From Tetrahymena elliotti 4EA (lineage: Eukaryota > Ciliophora > Oligohymenophorea > Hymenostomatida > Tetrahymenidae), in assembly GCA_000231825.2 (NCBI GenBank), contig JH720338.1, forward strand, positions 235,339-299,338: 64,000 nucleotides of DNA. The letters run 5' to 3'. The notes beneath the pieces were generated by a model that saw nothing but the letters and a program-made list of their open reading frames with translations, had not been told where the DNA came from and ran no database searches. Every line of letters begins with the position of its first letter. Within the stretch, counting starts at the first letter, position 1. Shown here piece by piece: positions 23,301-35,713 of this stretch. Both the position numbers and the translations under genes were made by a program.

Positions 23301-25637
23301 TCTTTGATTTCTTCTAAAAAATATTATTAATAATATCTTATTTATCAAATTAGTTTATCTATTAAGTAATGGCAGAGTTAATTATTTAAAATAAGTTGTA
23401 GAAGATATCAAAACTAAAGAAAAAAAGGTAAATTAGATATTTAAACCTTAAACTAAACTAATTGGTTCCTCTCTTACATTTTTAACTATTCTTTATTTAT
23501 TGAATTTGAATTTATATAATTATTTTAATTTAAATTTCTTTTGAATAAAAATAGTCAATAACTTTTAAAACTATGATTAATGGATCTTATTTTGGAGAAA
23601 TAGATATTATTATGGATAGAAAAAGAAAATATAGATGTTAAGCTGAAACTTAATGTGAGCTCTATTATATGACTAGACAAGAGTATGAGACAATAGTTAA
23701 AAAAGAATTTCCTCATATTCATTAAAAACTCAAAAAAGTTGCTTTTGAAAGAGAAAAGAAAAATGAAGAGGCCCTTAAAGCTGTAAAAAGCATTTTTACT
23801 TTCATTCAAATACTTTTTTAGATTAATTATGAGATTTTAAATCACATTTTTGTCAAAATTATTTTTAATTGGTAAAATTAATTAAATTAATTCTTTATTT
23901 TTAAAGCTAAAAAAATTATTGAGATAAGCCAAAGAAGCTACAACTGATTTACATGTAAATATAAAATCTGCAAATGAATCTCCATTGAAAGAAGATGAGA
24001 GAAAATCAAAAGGAAGAAATAGCTTAAAAAAATTAACTTTTAAGACAGAAAAATTCCAAAGTGATGATTAAGGTTAAGAAAATTAATAAAATGAGTAAAA
24101 TAAGGATGGAAAGCTGCTGCCTAAATAAAGGTTTAAAATGGCAGTGTAATAGGTCATTAGAAATAACACTTTCTAAAATAATAATTCTCCTTTTTATTTT
24201 GAAGACAAAGAACAAAAATGTAATTAAATTTCTTTAAAATGTTTTTTCAAATGAAATAAAATTAATTTAATAAAGCTGAAAAAATGAATTTTATGGAGAG
24301 TGATGAGGTGATTGAGTTTTAAGCAAAATCTCATTCCAATTCAACACCTTACAATCATACAAAATCTTAAGAAAACTCATCAAAAAGAGATAACTAATCA
24401 GATAATTAATAAAAATAGTCTAAGGGTTCATCATCTAAATCATCAAAGAATGGAAATAATGTTAGATCTTTATCTTCTTAATCAAAAGCTAACTTAAATG
24501 CAGCCTAGAAAGAAGATTAACAACAAGATGATAATCAAAATAATTTAAATTAAGAAATATCTATCAAGAAAGCTAATCTTAATACAAGCAACCATTCCAG
24601 TAGAGTTAGCGATGATTCTGGGAAGGATTCTGCATAACTAAATGAAGAATCAGCTGAACATGATAATGATTCTCTTGAGGAGAGTGAAGACTCTGAAGAT
24701 GATAGTAATGATAGTTAGTCAGAGGATAGTTATGATAGTGATGAAAGCTAAGAATATAGAAATTCAAGTGATGAAGAAGAAGATGATGATGATGATGATT
24801 ATGATGAAGAGGAAGATGACGATGGAGATGAAGAAGATTTAGAGGAAGATTATTCAAATGAAGAAGAAGATGATGAAGATGATGATATTTACGATAGTTC
24901 TAATAGCGAAAATAATTCTGATGAATTAGATAGTTAATAGGAAAGTGAATAAAAAGAAAGTCAAAAAGATAGCTCTACTAATAAAAATAGCTAAAAGTCT
25001 AGCAAAAATAAATAAAACCAAGAAGTAAATATGGATAAAGTTGATAAAAATAATTAGAATGGTGATATTATTATTAGCAATAGGCAAAATATGCCCTAAA
25101 GAAAGTCAATTTTAATAAATAATTCTAAAAACGAAAATGAGAAACCTACAAAAAAGAAAGATTTATCAATAAATATAATAGATAATAATATGCAGTAGTA
25201 AAATATTGATTTGCAAAGAATATAAACTTTAAAAAGCTTAGAAAACCATAGTTTAAACACATTTAATTAATTGTCTCATATTAGTATGATAAATGGTAAC
25301 TCAGCATAATAGATTTAAGAAAAGAAAAGTCATAAAGACTCACCAAAAAAGATAAAATCTCATTTACTATCAAATAAATTAAGCAAAAAACCATCTAAAA
25401 CTTTCTCAGAAAAACCATAGAAAATTCATCAAAACTAAGAATCAGAATATATCTTTTTGAAAGAAGAATTTAGGAAGAACAATAAAAAGATGGAGGTTTG
25501 TTTAATTTATTATTTGTTTTATTTTTTTATTTTAAATTTATTATTTAAATTAGATTTTAGAAGAAAAATTTAAAAACTTGGATACAATCCTTCTAGATTC
25601 ATTAAATTTAGCAGATACTTTACAAAAAAACAAATGA
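20379..25637 (+). CDS. K+ channel with cyclic-nucleotide-binding domain
   Basis: An eleven-exon model (20379..20474, 20825..20884, 20949..21020, 21147..21608, 22051..22738, 22858..23295, 23354..23427, 23555..23782, 23907..24219, 24276..25495, 25554..25637) gives 3735 nt, 1244 residues, with all phases consistent. S1 (LCLVFYSATTLPYRIAF, ~231-247), S2, S3, a Ser/Gln/Asn-rich S3-S4 linker, a weakly charged S4 (KIPRLYRILKITKIIKI), S5, the selectivity filter TTVGFGD (~447-453) and S6 are visible. A C-linker leads to a CNBD (~575-700) with GSYFGEIDIIM. This places it in the EAG/HCN/CNG-like group of membrane K+ channels. Residues ~930-1030 are a dense Asp/Glu/Ser tract. Whether cAMP or cGMP binds cannot be read. 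The first two introns are the least certain. Confidence 0.85.
24640..24935 (+). other. Asp/Glu/Ser-rich acidic tract in the channel tail
   Basis: About 100 codons, mostly GAT, GAA and AGT, encode runs such as DDSNDSQSEDSYDSDES and EEEDDDDDDYDEEEDD. The high-purine strand makes long spurious frames on the opposite strand. The tract lies cytoplasmically beyond the CNBD and contains many potential CK2 sites. Confidence 0.8.
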
Positions 25638-26695
25638 ATCATAAAAAAGTTTTACCAATCAAAAAAAACAAACATAACATATATTTCTTTATAAATTCTT
25701 ATCCTCCTATTAACTTATGTATTTTTCCTATTAATAATATTCTATAATCTAATCATAATTAAATCACTTAAAATAGTTTTTTAAAACTTAATTAAAATTA
25801 CCTTATAAAATTTTTATTATCAAATAATTTTCCTAAAAATTACATATCATTTTTAATTATTAATTTGGCTTTCAAATAATTTTTCTTAGAATTTCTAATT
25901 AACATAGAAATCAATCTATTGATTTTTTTTGATATTTTATTCTTTAAAGCTAAATTTATAAAAAATTGTAATTAAATGAGGTAAGAATGTATGATTTGAG
26001 ATCTACATATTTAGCAGAGACCTTTCCATAATTACCATATCTCACTACCTTATATTTGATATTTCTAGAGCCCTAACATATTTAATGATTTAATCATTTG
26101 ATATTTAAAAGAAAACTGCACAATATTAACTAATTTTCTTTATAAATTTATCCAAATAATAATACTTACTATTTGATCTTTGTAAAATAAATATTGGACT
26201 GTAGTCTTTTGGAAATAAAATCTCTTAATATAAATCAAAAATAAAATATCAAAGTAAAAACTAAAAAATTCACCAATTTAATATAAATTTTTTAAAATCA
26301 AACAAAAAAATTAGTAGTCAGATCAAAATGTAAACTTGTTTAGTTTCAATTTTAAGTATTTAGTGCATTTTTTTCTTTTGATATTTTATAGCTTGATTTG
26401 TTAAAATAATTTGACTACTAAATTGTGGTTTTATCGAAATATCCAGAAAATTTAAATCAATGTCTTTCTCTTAGTTTTTTTAGTGATATCTTATTCATTG
26501 AGTTAATATTATATTTATTTGTATAAATAAGAATCTTATGATTAAATTATTTGTATTTTCATGCATTTTATTGTTGAAAAGTAGAATACAATCAAGAATT
26601 TTCGTAAAATTATTTGATTAATATAAAGATATATTTAAAAAGTAAATTCATTCAATTTAATTAAAACGCATACAATATAAAAATCAAAACAAAAA
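25638..26695. other. Intergenic region
   Basis: About 1.06 kb of AT-rich DNA lies between the channel and the first carrier gene. Runs of T with interspersed CTAAT are common. No gene or RNA is supported. Confidence 0.5.
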
Positions 26696-28150
26696 ATGAG
26701 TCATATTGAAAAGCCTTCAAGCTTAGTTTATACTTTAAGAGATTATATTGCAGGTTCTATTGGAGGTAAAGCAGATTGCAAGCTCAATACTTAGCTTATT
26801 AAGAAAGAAGAGATACATTAATTAATCAATAAAAATAGGTATCACTTAAGTTGTAATAGGTTAGCCATTTGATACAATTAAGGTCAGATTGCAATCTTCA
26901 GTTCATAAGATTTCAATTGGTGAATGTGTTAAAGATCTTATTCGTAATGAAGGGATATTCGCTTTTTATAAAGGTAAACAAATTGAATAAGTGTTTTATC
27001 AAAATAAAATGCTAATGATAGGAAATTAAGAATTTTATATTTCAAATTTAAATTAGGTGTTGCTTCTCCATTAATATGCATGAGTGGAATAGTATCAATT
27101 TAGTTTGGTATGTTTTAAAATTCTATGAGGATGTTAAAGGTAAACACAATAATAGTATTTTCATAAATACTTAGAATTATTTCTTGATGAAAGTTTTTAA
27201 AATATTTTGAATTTATTAGGAGCATTATAAAGTAAATGAGTTGTCTTTATCTTTATTAACTGTTTGTGGTACTTTGAGTGGTATAGCTTGCAGTGTTATA
27301 GTTGGACCTATGGAGCATATAAGAATTAAAATGCAAGTAAATTAATTTTAAAAAGCATAGATATTAATATATTTATGGAAAAATATTAGTTAATGAAGAA
27401 TAACATGTATAAAAACACAATAGATTGTGCAATTTAGGTTTAGAAATAATACGGAATTAAAGGTTTGTATAAGGGATAGGTAAGCACAATAATCAGAGAA
27501 ATACCAGGAGAAGGTAAATAAATTATAATAGAGCAAGTTTAATTTTAACAACCAAAAAGTTAATCAAGAAAAAAATTTTTTTTTATTCATTATGGACTTT
27601 GTTTACTATGAATGATGGATGAATTTTGTGCTCGTCATAATGCATGAGCTAATTAAGAAAATTTATTTAGTAGAAGTATTATTCGTCATTAAAATAAGCA
27701 GTAGCACCAAATCATTTGCATTATTTATTACGTCAAATATTTTATCTATATTTTATTAATTAATTCTAATAATTTAAAAAAGTTTCTTATTTCGTTTATT
27801 ATGAGTTATAAATGAGATACTTAAGAAAGAAATACCATGATAACCCCACTATTCTCAAATATAGCCCTCTTTTTGCTGGTGGTATGGCAGGTTTAGTTTT
27901 TTGGGCAGTTATTTACCCAATTGATACATTAAAGTCTAGAATATAAGGAGACAGCTTTACAGAGCCCAAATACAGAGGCCTTGTTGACGCATATCAAAAA
28001 ACAGTCAAAAACGAAGGATTTAAGTCATTATTTAAAGGATTTACAGTTTGTGCAATAAGATCTATTCCTGTCAATGCTTTTGGTTTTCTTGCATTTGAAG
28101 AAACTAAAAAAATAATTGAAAAGAAATATACATAACCAATTAATCACTGA
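26696..28150 (+). CDS. Mitochondrial carrier family protein, copy 1
   Basis: Six exons (26696..26765, 26839..26973, 27057..27139, 27220..27336, 27390..27513, 27783..28150) total 897 nt and 298 residues, the standard length for this family. The three Px[DE]xx[KR] signatures are QPFDTIKVRLQ, GPMEHIRIKMQ and YPIDTLKSRIQ, one per ~100-residue repeat. Six membrane helices in the inner mitochondrial membrane follow from the family. The GGITQVVIGQPFDTIKVRLQ opening and the SIQFG motif resemble the carnitine/ornithine/YMC subgroup; the exact substrate cannot be read. REIPGE|VSYFVYYE is rebuilt across the last intron, which supports that splice. It is followed by a paralogue at 29832. Codon use is AT-rich, unlike that paralogue. 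Confidence 0.85.
27514..27782 (+). other. Long last intron of carrier 1 with exon-like relic
   Basis: The intron is 269 nt, several times longer than most others in this gene. At ~27595-27660 it contains a less AT-rich segment whose frame reads FVYYE then TGA then WM, closely like the true next exon's FVYYELQM. The in-frame TGA blocks its use. Confidence 0.6.
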
Positions 28151-29831
28151 AAAGTTAATTAAAATCAATTAACAATTGTTATTTTCAATGATTTATTTAA
28201 ATCCTAAATAATATTTTTTTCATGTATTTTTTGTGATTAGCTCAGTATATTTTTTGTAATCAACTCAGTATTAAAGTAATATTTTTTTTGCTTACTAAGA
28301 AAATAATTAATGTCATTACAATTTTTATTTAATTTCAAATGAAAAATTAATCCCCACAAACCACAAATTCAATCTAAAAATTTTTGTAAAAGTTAGTAAA
28401 TAATGAAAGAATTATTTAATTTATTTAAAACAAATTCGATACAAAATTTATTCAAAACAGATTAATTCAAAATTTTTTTTTATTTGCTGATTTGTTTGTC
28501 ATTCAAAAAGATAATCAGAATTAATTAACAATTGTGGATTTCAAAAATTTTCTTGGGATTATTCTTTTACAATTTTTTAAAAAACTAAAAAAATTACGAA
28601 GTGCTTCAATGGTTATTTCACTAAAGTTGGGGTTATAAAAGAGAAGCATGATTTGAGTAAAAATCCATGGTCAATAAGAAAGAAATCAAGTTAAACTAGG
28701 TAAGCCAAATGACTTTACATCCCCCTCTTTAAGAATAAAAGGATATCATATTTTTATTCAAGAAAAAAGAAGATAAATATGATGACAAATTTATTTAAAT
28801 TAAGCCAAAAGTGAAAATTAAAAGTAAAGATTTCGAAAGAAACAAGAACGAATTTGATTGAATATTATTCTATGAAACTAAATCTTTCATTTTTTATATG
28901 TTACTATGGAAAGATTTGCCAAATAATTTTAGGAAAAAACAAACTCCTTATTATAAAATGCTATTTAAGATGATTAATTCTAATTCTTTTCTTCTAGCAT
29001 AAAGCTTTTAAAATATAAGACAGATATAGCGTCATCAAATTGAAATTTATAGACGATTTTTGCTATTATGACGCTTTGGAAATTGTAATTAAATTTTGTA
29101 AAGAGATTTAGAGGTGGGAATTGTTTTGAGATATAATAGAGTAGAAAAAATAAATAGCTGATTCACAATTCCGATCACTCTTCAATAATGAATGGTCATA
29201 TAAATTCTCATGACAATAGAAAACTATATTTGAGATACTGCTATTATCATATACTTTATTTCTATTTACTCCCATATTTGATTTGCTTTTATAAGTGGCT
29301 TCTTTTGATGATAAGTAAATATGAAAATACTATTTCAAAACTATGCTGGAGTTATTAATATTATTATACTCTAAGTTGACTGTATTCTTTCTAAAGCTCG
29401 CACCTGTCTTTTTAAAAATAAAATAAATGGTGTTTTAAAGAAATGAAAATCAAAATCAAAGAGAGTGAAAATACTTGCCAAATTTATTTAAATAATATAT
29501 TATGATAAATATTGACAGGTCAAGAGGACAAAATAAAATTATAAGTTTGATGAATGTAAAAATAACTTTTCTTGTTGTTTGATTGTATTTTACATTCATT
29601 TATTCTTTCCTATTCACATATCTTAATAATTTTTGATTACATTTTAAAATAAAAAAGCTTATTTAATTTAGGTCTTTATAAACAAAAAATCTCCACTTTA
29701 TTATAATTAAAAACAATTATAAACATAATATCCGCTTATTAAAAAACTATTAAAAAAGCAAAAGCGTGTCCCTTCATTTAGGCAAACTACTTCACAAAAA
29801 ATACATTTCATTCACATAAACATAGATAATC
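28151..29831. other. Gap between the carrier paralogues, with a long open frame
   Basis: About 1.7 kb separates the two carriers. The first ~390 bp and last ~190 bp look like ordinary UTR or promoter DNA. The central part has higher G+C and contains a long TGA-free frame on the minus strand, listed separately. Confidence 0.5.
28541..29449 (-). CDS. Candidate TGA-free open frame, unknown
   Basis: Read on the minus strand with TAA/TAG as Gln, there is no TGA from 29449 to the stop at 28543-28541, about 302 codons. The 5' half (29420-29080) looks coding: Asn/Ser/Lys-rich with normal Tetrahymena-like codons (ASFRKNTVNLEYNN, KSNMGVNRNKVYDNSS). The 3' half is more hydrophobic and less convincing. 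No in-frame ATG was seen; an upstream exon starting at ATG 29642 (MQSKIIKICEQERINEC) could splice in. The plus strand also has shorter coding-like frames here (28906-29042), so strand is uncertain. No family is recognised. Confidence 0.3.
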
Positions 29832-31171
29832 ATGAGCTACACTGCCAAATCATAAAAATCCTACATTTCCCAAGACTCTATGATCTTCAAATACAGAGAT
29901 TATATCGCTGGTTGTTTGGGAGGTAATTATTCAATATGATTAAATTAATCATAAAAATACAAAGACACTCAGTTTAATTTTTTTCAATATATAATGTACA
30001 GGTATCGCTTAAGCCTTAATAGGTTAGCCTTTTGATACAATTAAAGTCAGATTATAGTCCTCCACTGGTTCAATCTCCACTGGCCAATGTATTGCAAATC
30101 TTATCAAGAATGAAGGACCTCTTGCTTTTTACAAAGGTAATTTCATATAAAATAGAAAATTGACAAGATTCAAATATATTAGCAAATATTAAACCAATTC
30201 AAAGCAACAAATAAAGAAATATTACTAGCTAAAAAATAATTTAGTCTATTATTAATATACCAAAAAACTAAAAAAACCGAAAAAATTTAAGATAAAAATT
30301 AATAAAAAAATATTTAATTTGCAAGAAACTGCTTTTGAATTGATAAAATAATATTAAGCCTGAATTTAAAGATTTAAAGATATAAATCAATAAGTTTTTG
30401 TGCTTTTTTGATAAATTTTGATTAGGGATTATAAACAAAAATGAGAAAAAGAAATAATTTATTAAATTTATTTGCTAATGAATAGGTATTGGATCTCCCT
30501 TAATTTGCATGAGTGGTGTTGTTTCTATTTAATTCGGTGTTTTCTAAAGAGTTGTCAACTCTTTCTAATAAGCTTAAAATACCAAATACCTTTCAACATT
30601 CTAAATGGGTGTTTGTGGATCTATTGCTGGTTTATTTGCTTGCTCTGTTCTTTCTCCTATGGAACACATCAGAATTAGACTCTAGGTTATGCAAAACTCT
30701 ATCTATAATGGTGCTATTGACTGTGCAAAGAAGATCTATCTTGACCACGGTTTCAGAGGTATTTACAAGGGTTTGGCCATTACTTGTTTAAGAGAAGTCC
30801 CTGCTTTATTTGCCTATTTTGGATCTTATCATGGTGTCTTAAGAGCTATCTAATAAGCTTACAACAATAATTAATAAGAATTAGCTGTTAAGTGTGCCCC
30901 TCTTGTTGCTGGTGCTGTTGCTGGTATTGCTTACTGCACTTTCACTTATCCAATTGATACTATTAAATCAAGAATCTAAACTGATAACTTCGTTAATCCT
31001 AAATACAATGGTATAGTAGATGGCTTTAGAAAAACTATTAAGGCTTAAGGATTTGCCTCTTTATATAAGGGCTACGGTATTACTTTTGTCAGAGGTATTC
31101 CCGTTAATGCTGCAAGTTTCTTAATCTTTGAAAACGTCAAGGCTTTAATTGAAGAAAATGCCATGTACTGA
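29832..31171 (+). CDS. Mitochondrial carrier family protein, copy 2
   Basis: Three exons (29832..29922, 30002..30136, 30486..31171) total 912 nt and 303 residues. Carrier signatures are QPFDTIKVRLQ, SPMEHIRIRLQ and YPIDTIKSRIQ. The first two introns fall at exactly the same places as in the upstream copy (after the LGG and FYKG motifs), while three later introns of copy 1 are absent. Like copy 1 it resembles the carnitine/ornithine/YMC carrier branch; the transported substrate is unknown. Codons are biased to C-ending forms (ATC, TTC, GGT, AAG), typical of highly expressed ciliate genes and clearly different from copy 1. The ATG at 29832 is the first in frame and precedes the RDYIAG motif by about 21 residues, a few more than in copy 1. 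Confidence 0.9.
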
Positions 31172-32943
31172 ATGAGTGAGTGAATATGTATAAATAATAA
31201 ACCTAAATTTGAAATCTTTTAATTAAAACATATAAATAACGAATAAAGTAAATTAAGTAAAAAAATAAATAAAAGTATCTATCTTCTGTCAAACTATATA
31301 GGCAGATAGAATTAAAAAAAGCTTTTCTTTAAAAACTAAATGAATCTTATAAAAAAATAAGATAGACAGAGTTAATCATATTTATCTTATAAACAAATAT
31401 TATTGTATAATATTATATAAAAAACCATAATTTATCATTTATTTTATATATTTTGTCTGTCATTATTATATTAATATACAACAATTAACCTTACTTTGTA
31501 TCGAATATTATGTGCCAACATAAACATAAATGGCTAAAGCAAATTAAATAAAAATTTCATTAAAAATAAATAAATAAAAATATCATCTGTCAATCAAAAA
31601 TTGATTAAAAAAAGCTATTCTTTTATTAATCTCAATAATCTTATCATAAAAATAAATAGTTGTTAGAGAGAAGATATCGTAAATAATATTTATCTTGAAA
31701 AAATTCACAAACAATTTTTGCATAATGTTTATTTTATTTTGCTCATTATGTTTATAACCGACCATCAGTTTTTATTTTTGTTTAAATGTATTTTTGTAGT
31801 ACCATCATCTATAAATTATTAATAATATTTGTATTTTTATTTTTAATACAAATTTTAATATTAATCCCTAAAAATTTTTTATGAGGAGAATCTTAAATTT
31901 GATGTTTAGCTAGTCAAATATTTTTGAGAGTTTACTTTATCAAAAGTGTAATTAGAATTTGTGTATTCCTTCACTATTACTAAAACAAGTAGTACTAGAA
32001 CTTATCTAGGCTTAAATTATGTATTTTCAATTCAGTTTATTTTTAGTATCTTTTCTTTATGAATTTTTAATTCAAATATATGAAACTTTATTCATTTATG
32101 AAATATCTTAATTTGTCAGTTTCAAAATAATTTAATTTATATTTTAATTCTAGTTAATAAAAATATTTCATAAATTAATCAATAACCTCATAAAAATTCA
32201 AGCTGTAATATGAATTCTTAGTATTTGATGAGTGTTTTTATTTAAATAAAAAATATATTTATTTGTTAAGCAAACTATACAAAAAACAACAATAAATTAT
32301 GTTAAATTATTCTTATCATTTTAGGAAACAAAAAAATTTTATCTAATTTTAAACATTATTTAAAATTTTACTTTGTTCATTTTACTGCAATAGAATCATA
32401 TATTTTCATTCTTCTAATTTTTTATATAAATTGATTGAAAGATGCCAAAAACCTCTGACTTTTTTGTGATTTAAAAATATATTAAAAAATTAGAAGTATT
32501 TTAATTAATAAAAAATGAATACACTTTTTTTTAATACCTTGACTTTATTATGAAATATTAATATTTTATCTGTTAACAAACAGAATAAATTTGGTTTGGT
32601 TCATATGAATTGAATCAAATTTTATTGAAAAAACAATCAAATCATTTTAAAAACCAACAGCTAATAATAATAATAATGATTTAGATAGTGTGGATTAAAT
32701 ATTAAAACATTATGAGTATTATTTATTCATTCAGTCATAATGAATGTATTAGGATAAATAAAAACATGAAAAGGCCAGCAAAATAAAAATCAAATTGTTT
32801 TTTCTTTGGGTTGGGTTGTAAAACTGAAATAAAAAAGATTTAAGAAATAAAAAATAAAAGAAAGATTAATAGATTTTATTGATTCATTCATTCATTCATT
32901 GATGTTCAATAAGTAATAGTTTTAGTAGGATTTAAAAGAAAAT
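31172..32943. other. Intergenic region
   Basis: About 1.77 kb of AT-rich DNA. It has an ATTC run at ~32881-32901 shortly before the next gene and short ATCTGTCA-like words near 31275 and 31584. Open frames here begin at non-ATG codons and lack coding composition. Confidence 0.5.
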
Positions 32944-35093
32944 ATGTATAATAACAGAATTTAACAAGTTTCTCCTTAAAGATTACAAAATACTTAAGGA
33001 TCTGAGCAATCCTTTTATACTGCCAGCAGAGCCTTCTTTTGTTAAAAGCATAATGAACAAATTACCAATTTTTCAGTTTAGGAACTTAAACCCTTGTGTC
33101 CAGAATGTATTTCAGAGATATTTGCTAATGGAGTTGATGACCATAGTGTGGATTCCCTAAAGAATGTCAAGGTTAACTGCTCAAAGAAGATCAAAACTGG
33201 TATTTATGAATTAAATAGACAACTTGAGAGCAGTGAAATCAAGTACCTTCTTAATCCTTAAGGAATTATTGATGAAGGAGTTCAAGAAATTCAGAAGTGC
33301 AAAAAATAAATTATGAGAATTGTAGATTTCCACTTTGAGTAGCTCTTTATTTAATTCAAAGCTTAGGTTCAAGATAATGTTTTGAAAGCTAGTGATTTAA
33401 CTTATATCTTTGAGAACATTAAGCAATCTATTGTGGAGTTAGATATATTATCTAACAATTTGGAATAAGGAAATACCATTCAATCTATTGTTAAAGTTTG
33501 CTAACTTGATCTTAAGTCACTCATTGACAAATTTAAGTCAGATATTCATAAAATTGTAGATTCTAGAGACCTTGATCCTATTAAGATTATCTCAAATAAT
33601 AATGCAATTAATGACATTAAACGTATCCTCCCTTAAGTTGCTGTTATTAACAAAATTCATTCCCATTATCACAATCACTCTCCTCCAAGGCAATAATCTC
33701 CACCAGGCACCAAAAGCAGCTAAAACCGCTTTTTTGCTAATCCAAACTCTTACTAATAATAACCTCCTCCATTTGATAGTGGATTCCCTGCCAACCCTAA
33801 TAGTAACTTTTAGTCACAAGAAAATTTAATAAGACAGTAGCAGCTTCTTTCATAATAAATTTAGTAGTAATAGCCTAATTAGCCACATGAAAAGAGACCC
33901 TTAAGTAATCCATAAAACTAAAACCAATCAAAGCAAGATGCTCGTCCTCCTTCAATGAATAGTATTGCAAATAATGTTAATCGTCCAGCATATGCAGCAA
34001 TCAATCCAAACTTGCCTTCAATATGTAAGAATTGAGTTAAAACAATTGCTTTAAAAAGTATTCATAAAAGAAAATGCGAATTTTAATAGTATTAATATAA
34101 TAAATAAGCAAATAAGCTAATTGGTTGATTTGAAATAAATTTTATTTGATAAATAATTCTAATAATTTATTTAATTATTTTTAAAAAGAAATTAGGAATA
34201 AGGACTACTTTAATTAGAATGCCAAAAATAAACTTCTAGTCAAAATCTAAAACTAAGTTCTATAGGGCATTGAATTGAATCTTTCTTCTACAGGTAATGT
34301 AACCAATAGTTTTGAAATAAAATTATAAGAAGAAATCACAGAGCAAAACTCAATTGTTGTAGCTCAAAACGGAGATATATATGTGATTGGTGGTGTATAT
34401 GTAAAGAAAAACTAGATTAGCAATGAAGTAAAAAGAATTATTGTTTCTCCTGATAGAAAAAGCTGCTAAGTAGAAACAGTAGCTTATTTGTATGAACCAA
34501 GATATGCCCATTCTGCAATTTAACTATAAGATAGAATATATGTTATAGGAGGTTTTTCAAGTAAAAGATAGACGAAAAATGAGGTTGAAACTATTTACAT
34601 TAAAGATAACTAGTTTGGAGTAGATATTTCTCAAGAATGTCTTCATAGCAGTGCTTATTCTTCTCTTTCAGTCTTATAAGACTAATACATTATCAAAGTA
34701 GGAGGCATAAATGAGCTAAATTAACTCGTAACTACGATAGAAAGATACGACTCTATTCGTGGTGAATGGGAAAATATAGATCCTATTTTTGAAAATAATA
34801 TTGATTCATTCAGCTTATACTTTGGTTCTTAAAGTGTAGGAATTAATAATAATGAAGTCCTCATATTTGGTGGAAGTGATGAATAAAGCTAAAACTCTTA
34901 ATTAAGTTATTTATTGAGCTTCAAAAACAGAGAAATCCAAATAACAGATATAATGAAATATCCTTTCCCTTTCAATGTAGATTTGATCAACTTTTAAACC
35001 ATCATTCAAGATAATCTAGTCTACCTTAAAAACCCTATGTCTAAAAAAACTTTATTGTGCTTTAATGGTCAAACCTGGTAAGAAGTGGCTTGA
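32944..35093 (+). CDS. B-box zinc finger plus kelch-repeat protein
   Basis: Two exons (32944..34024, 34189..35093; phase-1 intron) total 1986 nt and 661 residues, TGA at 35091-35093. Residues ~30-57 contain FFCQKHNEQITNF then LKPLCPECI, a B-box-like Cys/His pattern (CxxH...CxxC). Residues ~60-260 are predicted helical or coiled. Residues ~260-360 are Gln/Asn/Pro-rich with SPPRQQSPPG. The second exon carries kelch-type blades with paired glycines: VIGGVYV, VIGGFSS, VGGINEL and IFGGSDE, with TIERYDSIRGEWENI between blades. TRIM-like order without a RING suggests a scaffold or substrate adaptor; there is no catalytic domain. The function is inference from domains only. Confidence 0.75.
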
Positions 35094-35713
35094 AATAAAA
35101 TGCTTTATTATGTATATAAATAATCTTTTTTGTGTGGTTTATGTTTATAATATTGCTATCAATATTAATACTATTGTTAGATAACAATTTTTACTTGAAA
35201 TTTGTATAAAATTCAAACATCTTTCTTTTTTCATTTATTCATAATTTAACATTTTAGATTAATCTCTAGAAATTTAATTAATTCTAAACATTGTCAAGAT
35301 ATTAAGTTATCATTAGAACGAACAAACGAACAAACAAACCAATATCTATCTTCTCCTTTTTTCATTTTTTATTCATTTTATTTGAGGTCAACTTTGCGAA
35401 CATGAATTGAATTTTCAAAAAACAATCAACAATTAATTTTTTTTAAATTTTGATTAAAGTTCACTTAACAAATATGTCTTTTCTTCTGATAAATTTTTTT
35501 ATTTATGATCAATTTTGTTAATTCTAAAAGCAACCTAAAACAGAATTATTGAATGAATAATTTAGAAAAATAAAATACTACTTATCAAACAAATGAATAA
35601 ACAATAAATTTAATTAGTAAATCAATTATTTAGTTAATATTTGATCAGATATTATTTTTTAATCAAAAAGCATAGCAATCAAATTATATATATTTACTGA
35701 AAATAAATAAGTT
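35094..35713. other. Intergenic region
   Basis: About 620 bp of AT-rich DNA with an AAC/GAAC run near 35317-35340. It should include the kelch gene 3' UTR and the promoter of the coiled-coil gene. No gene is seen. Confidence 0.5.

Noticed and set aside
24606..24857. Frames on both strands over the acidic tract (Met/Lys-rich and Leu/His-rich)
   Set aside because: They are other-frame readings of GAT/GAA repeats in the channel tail.
31583..31765. 60-codon minus-strand frame
   Set aside because: Isolated, AT-driven Ile/Phe/Asn composition, no flanking exons or splice sites.
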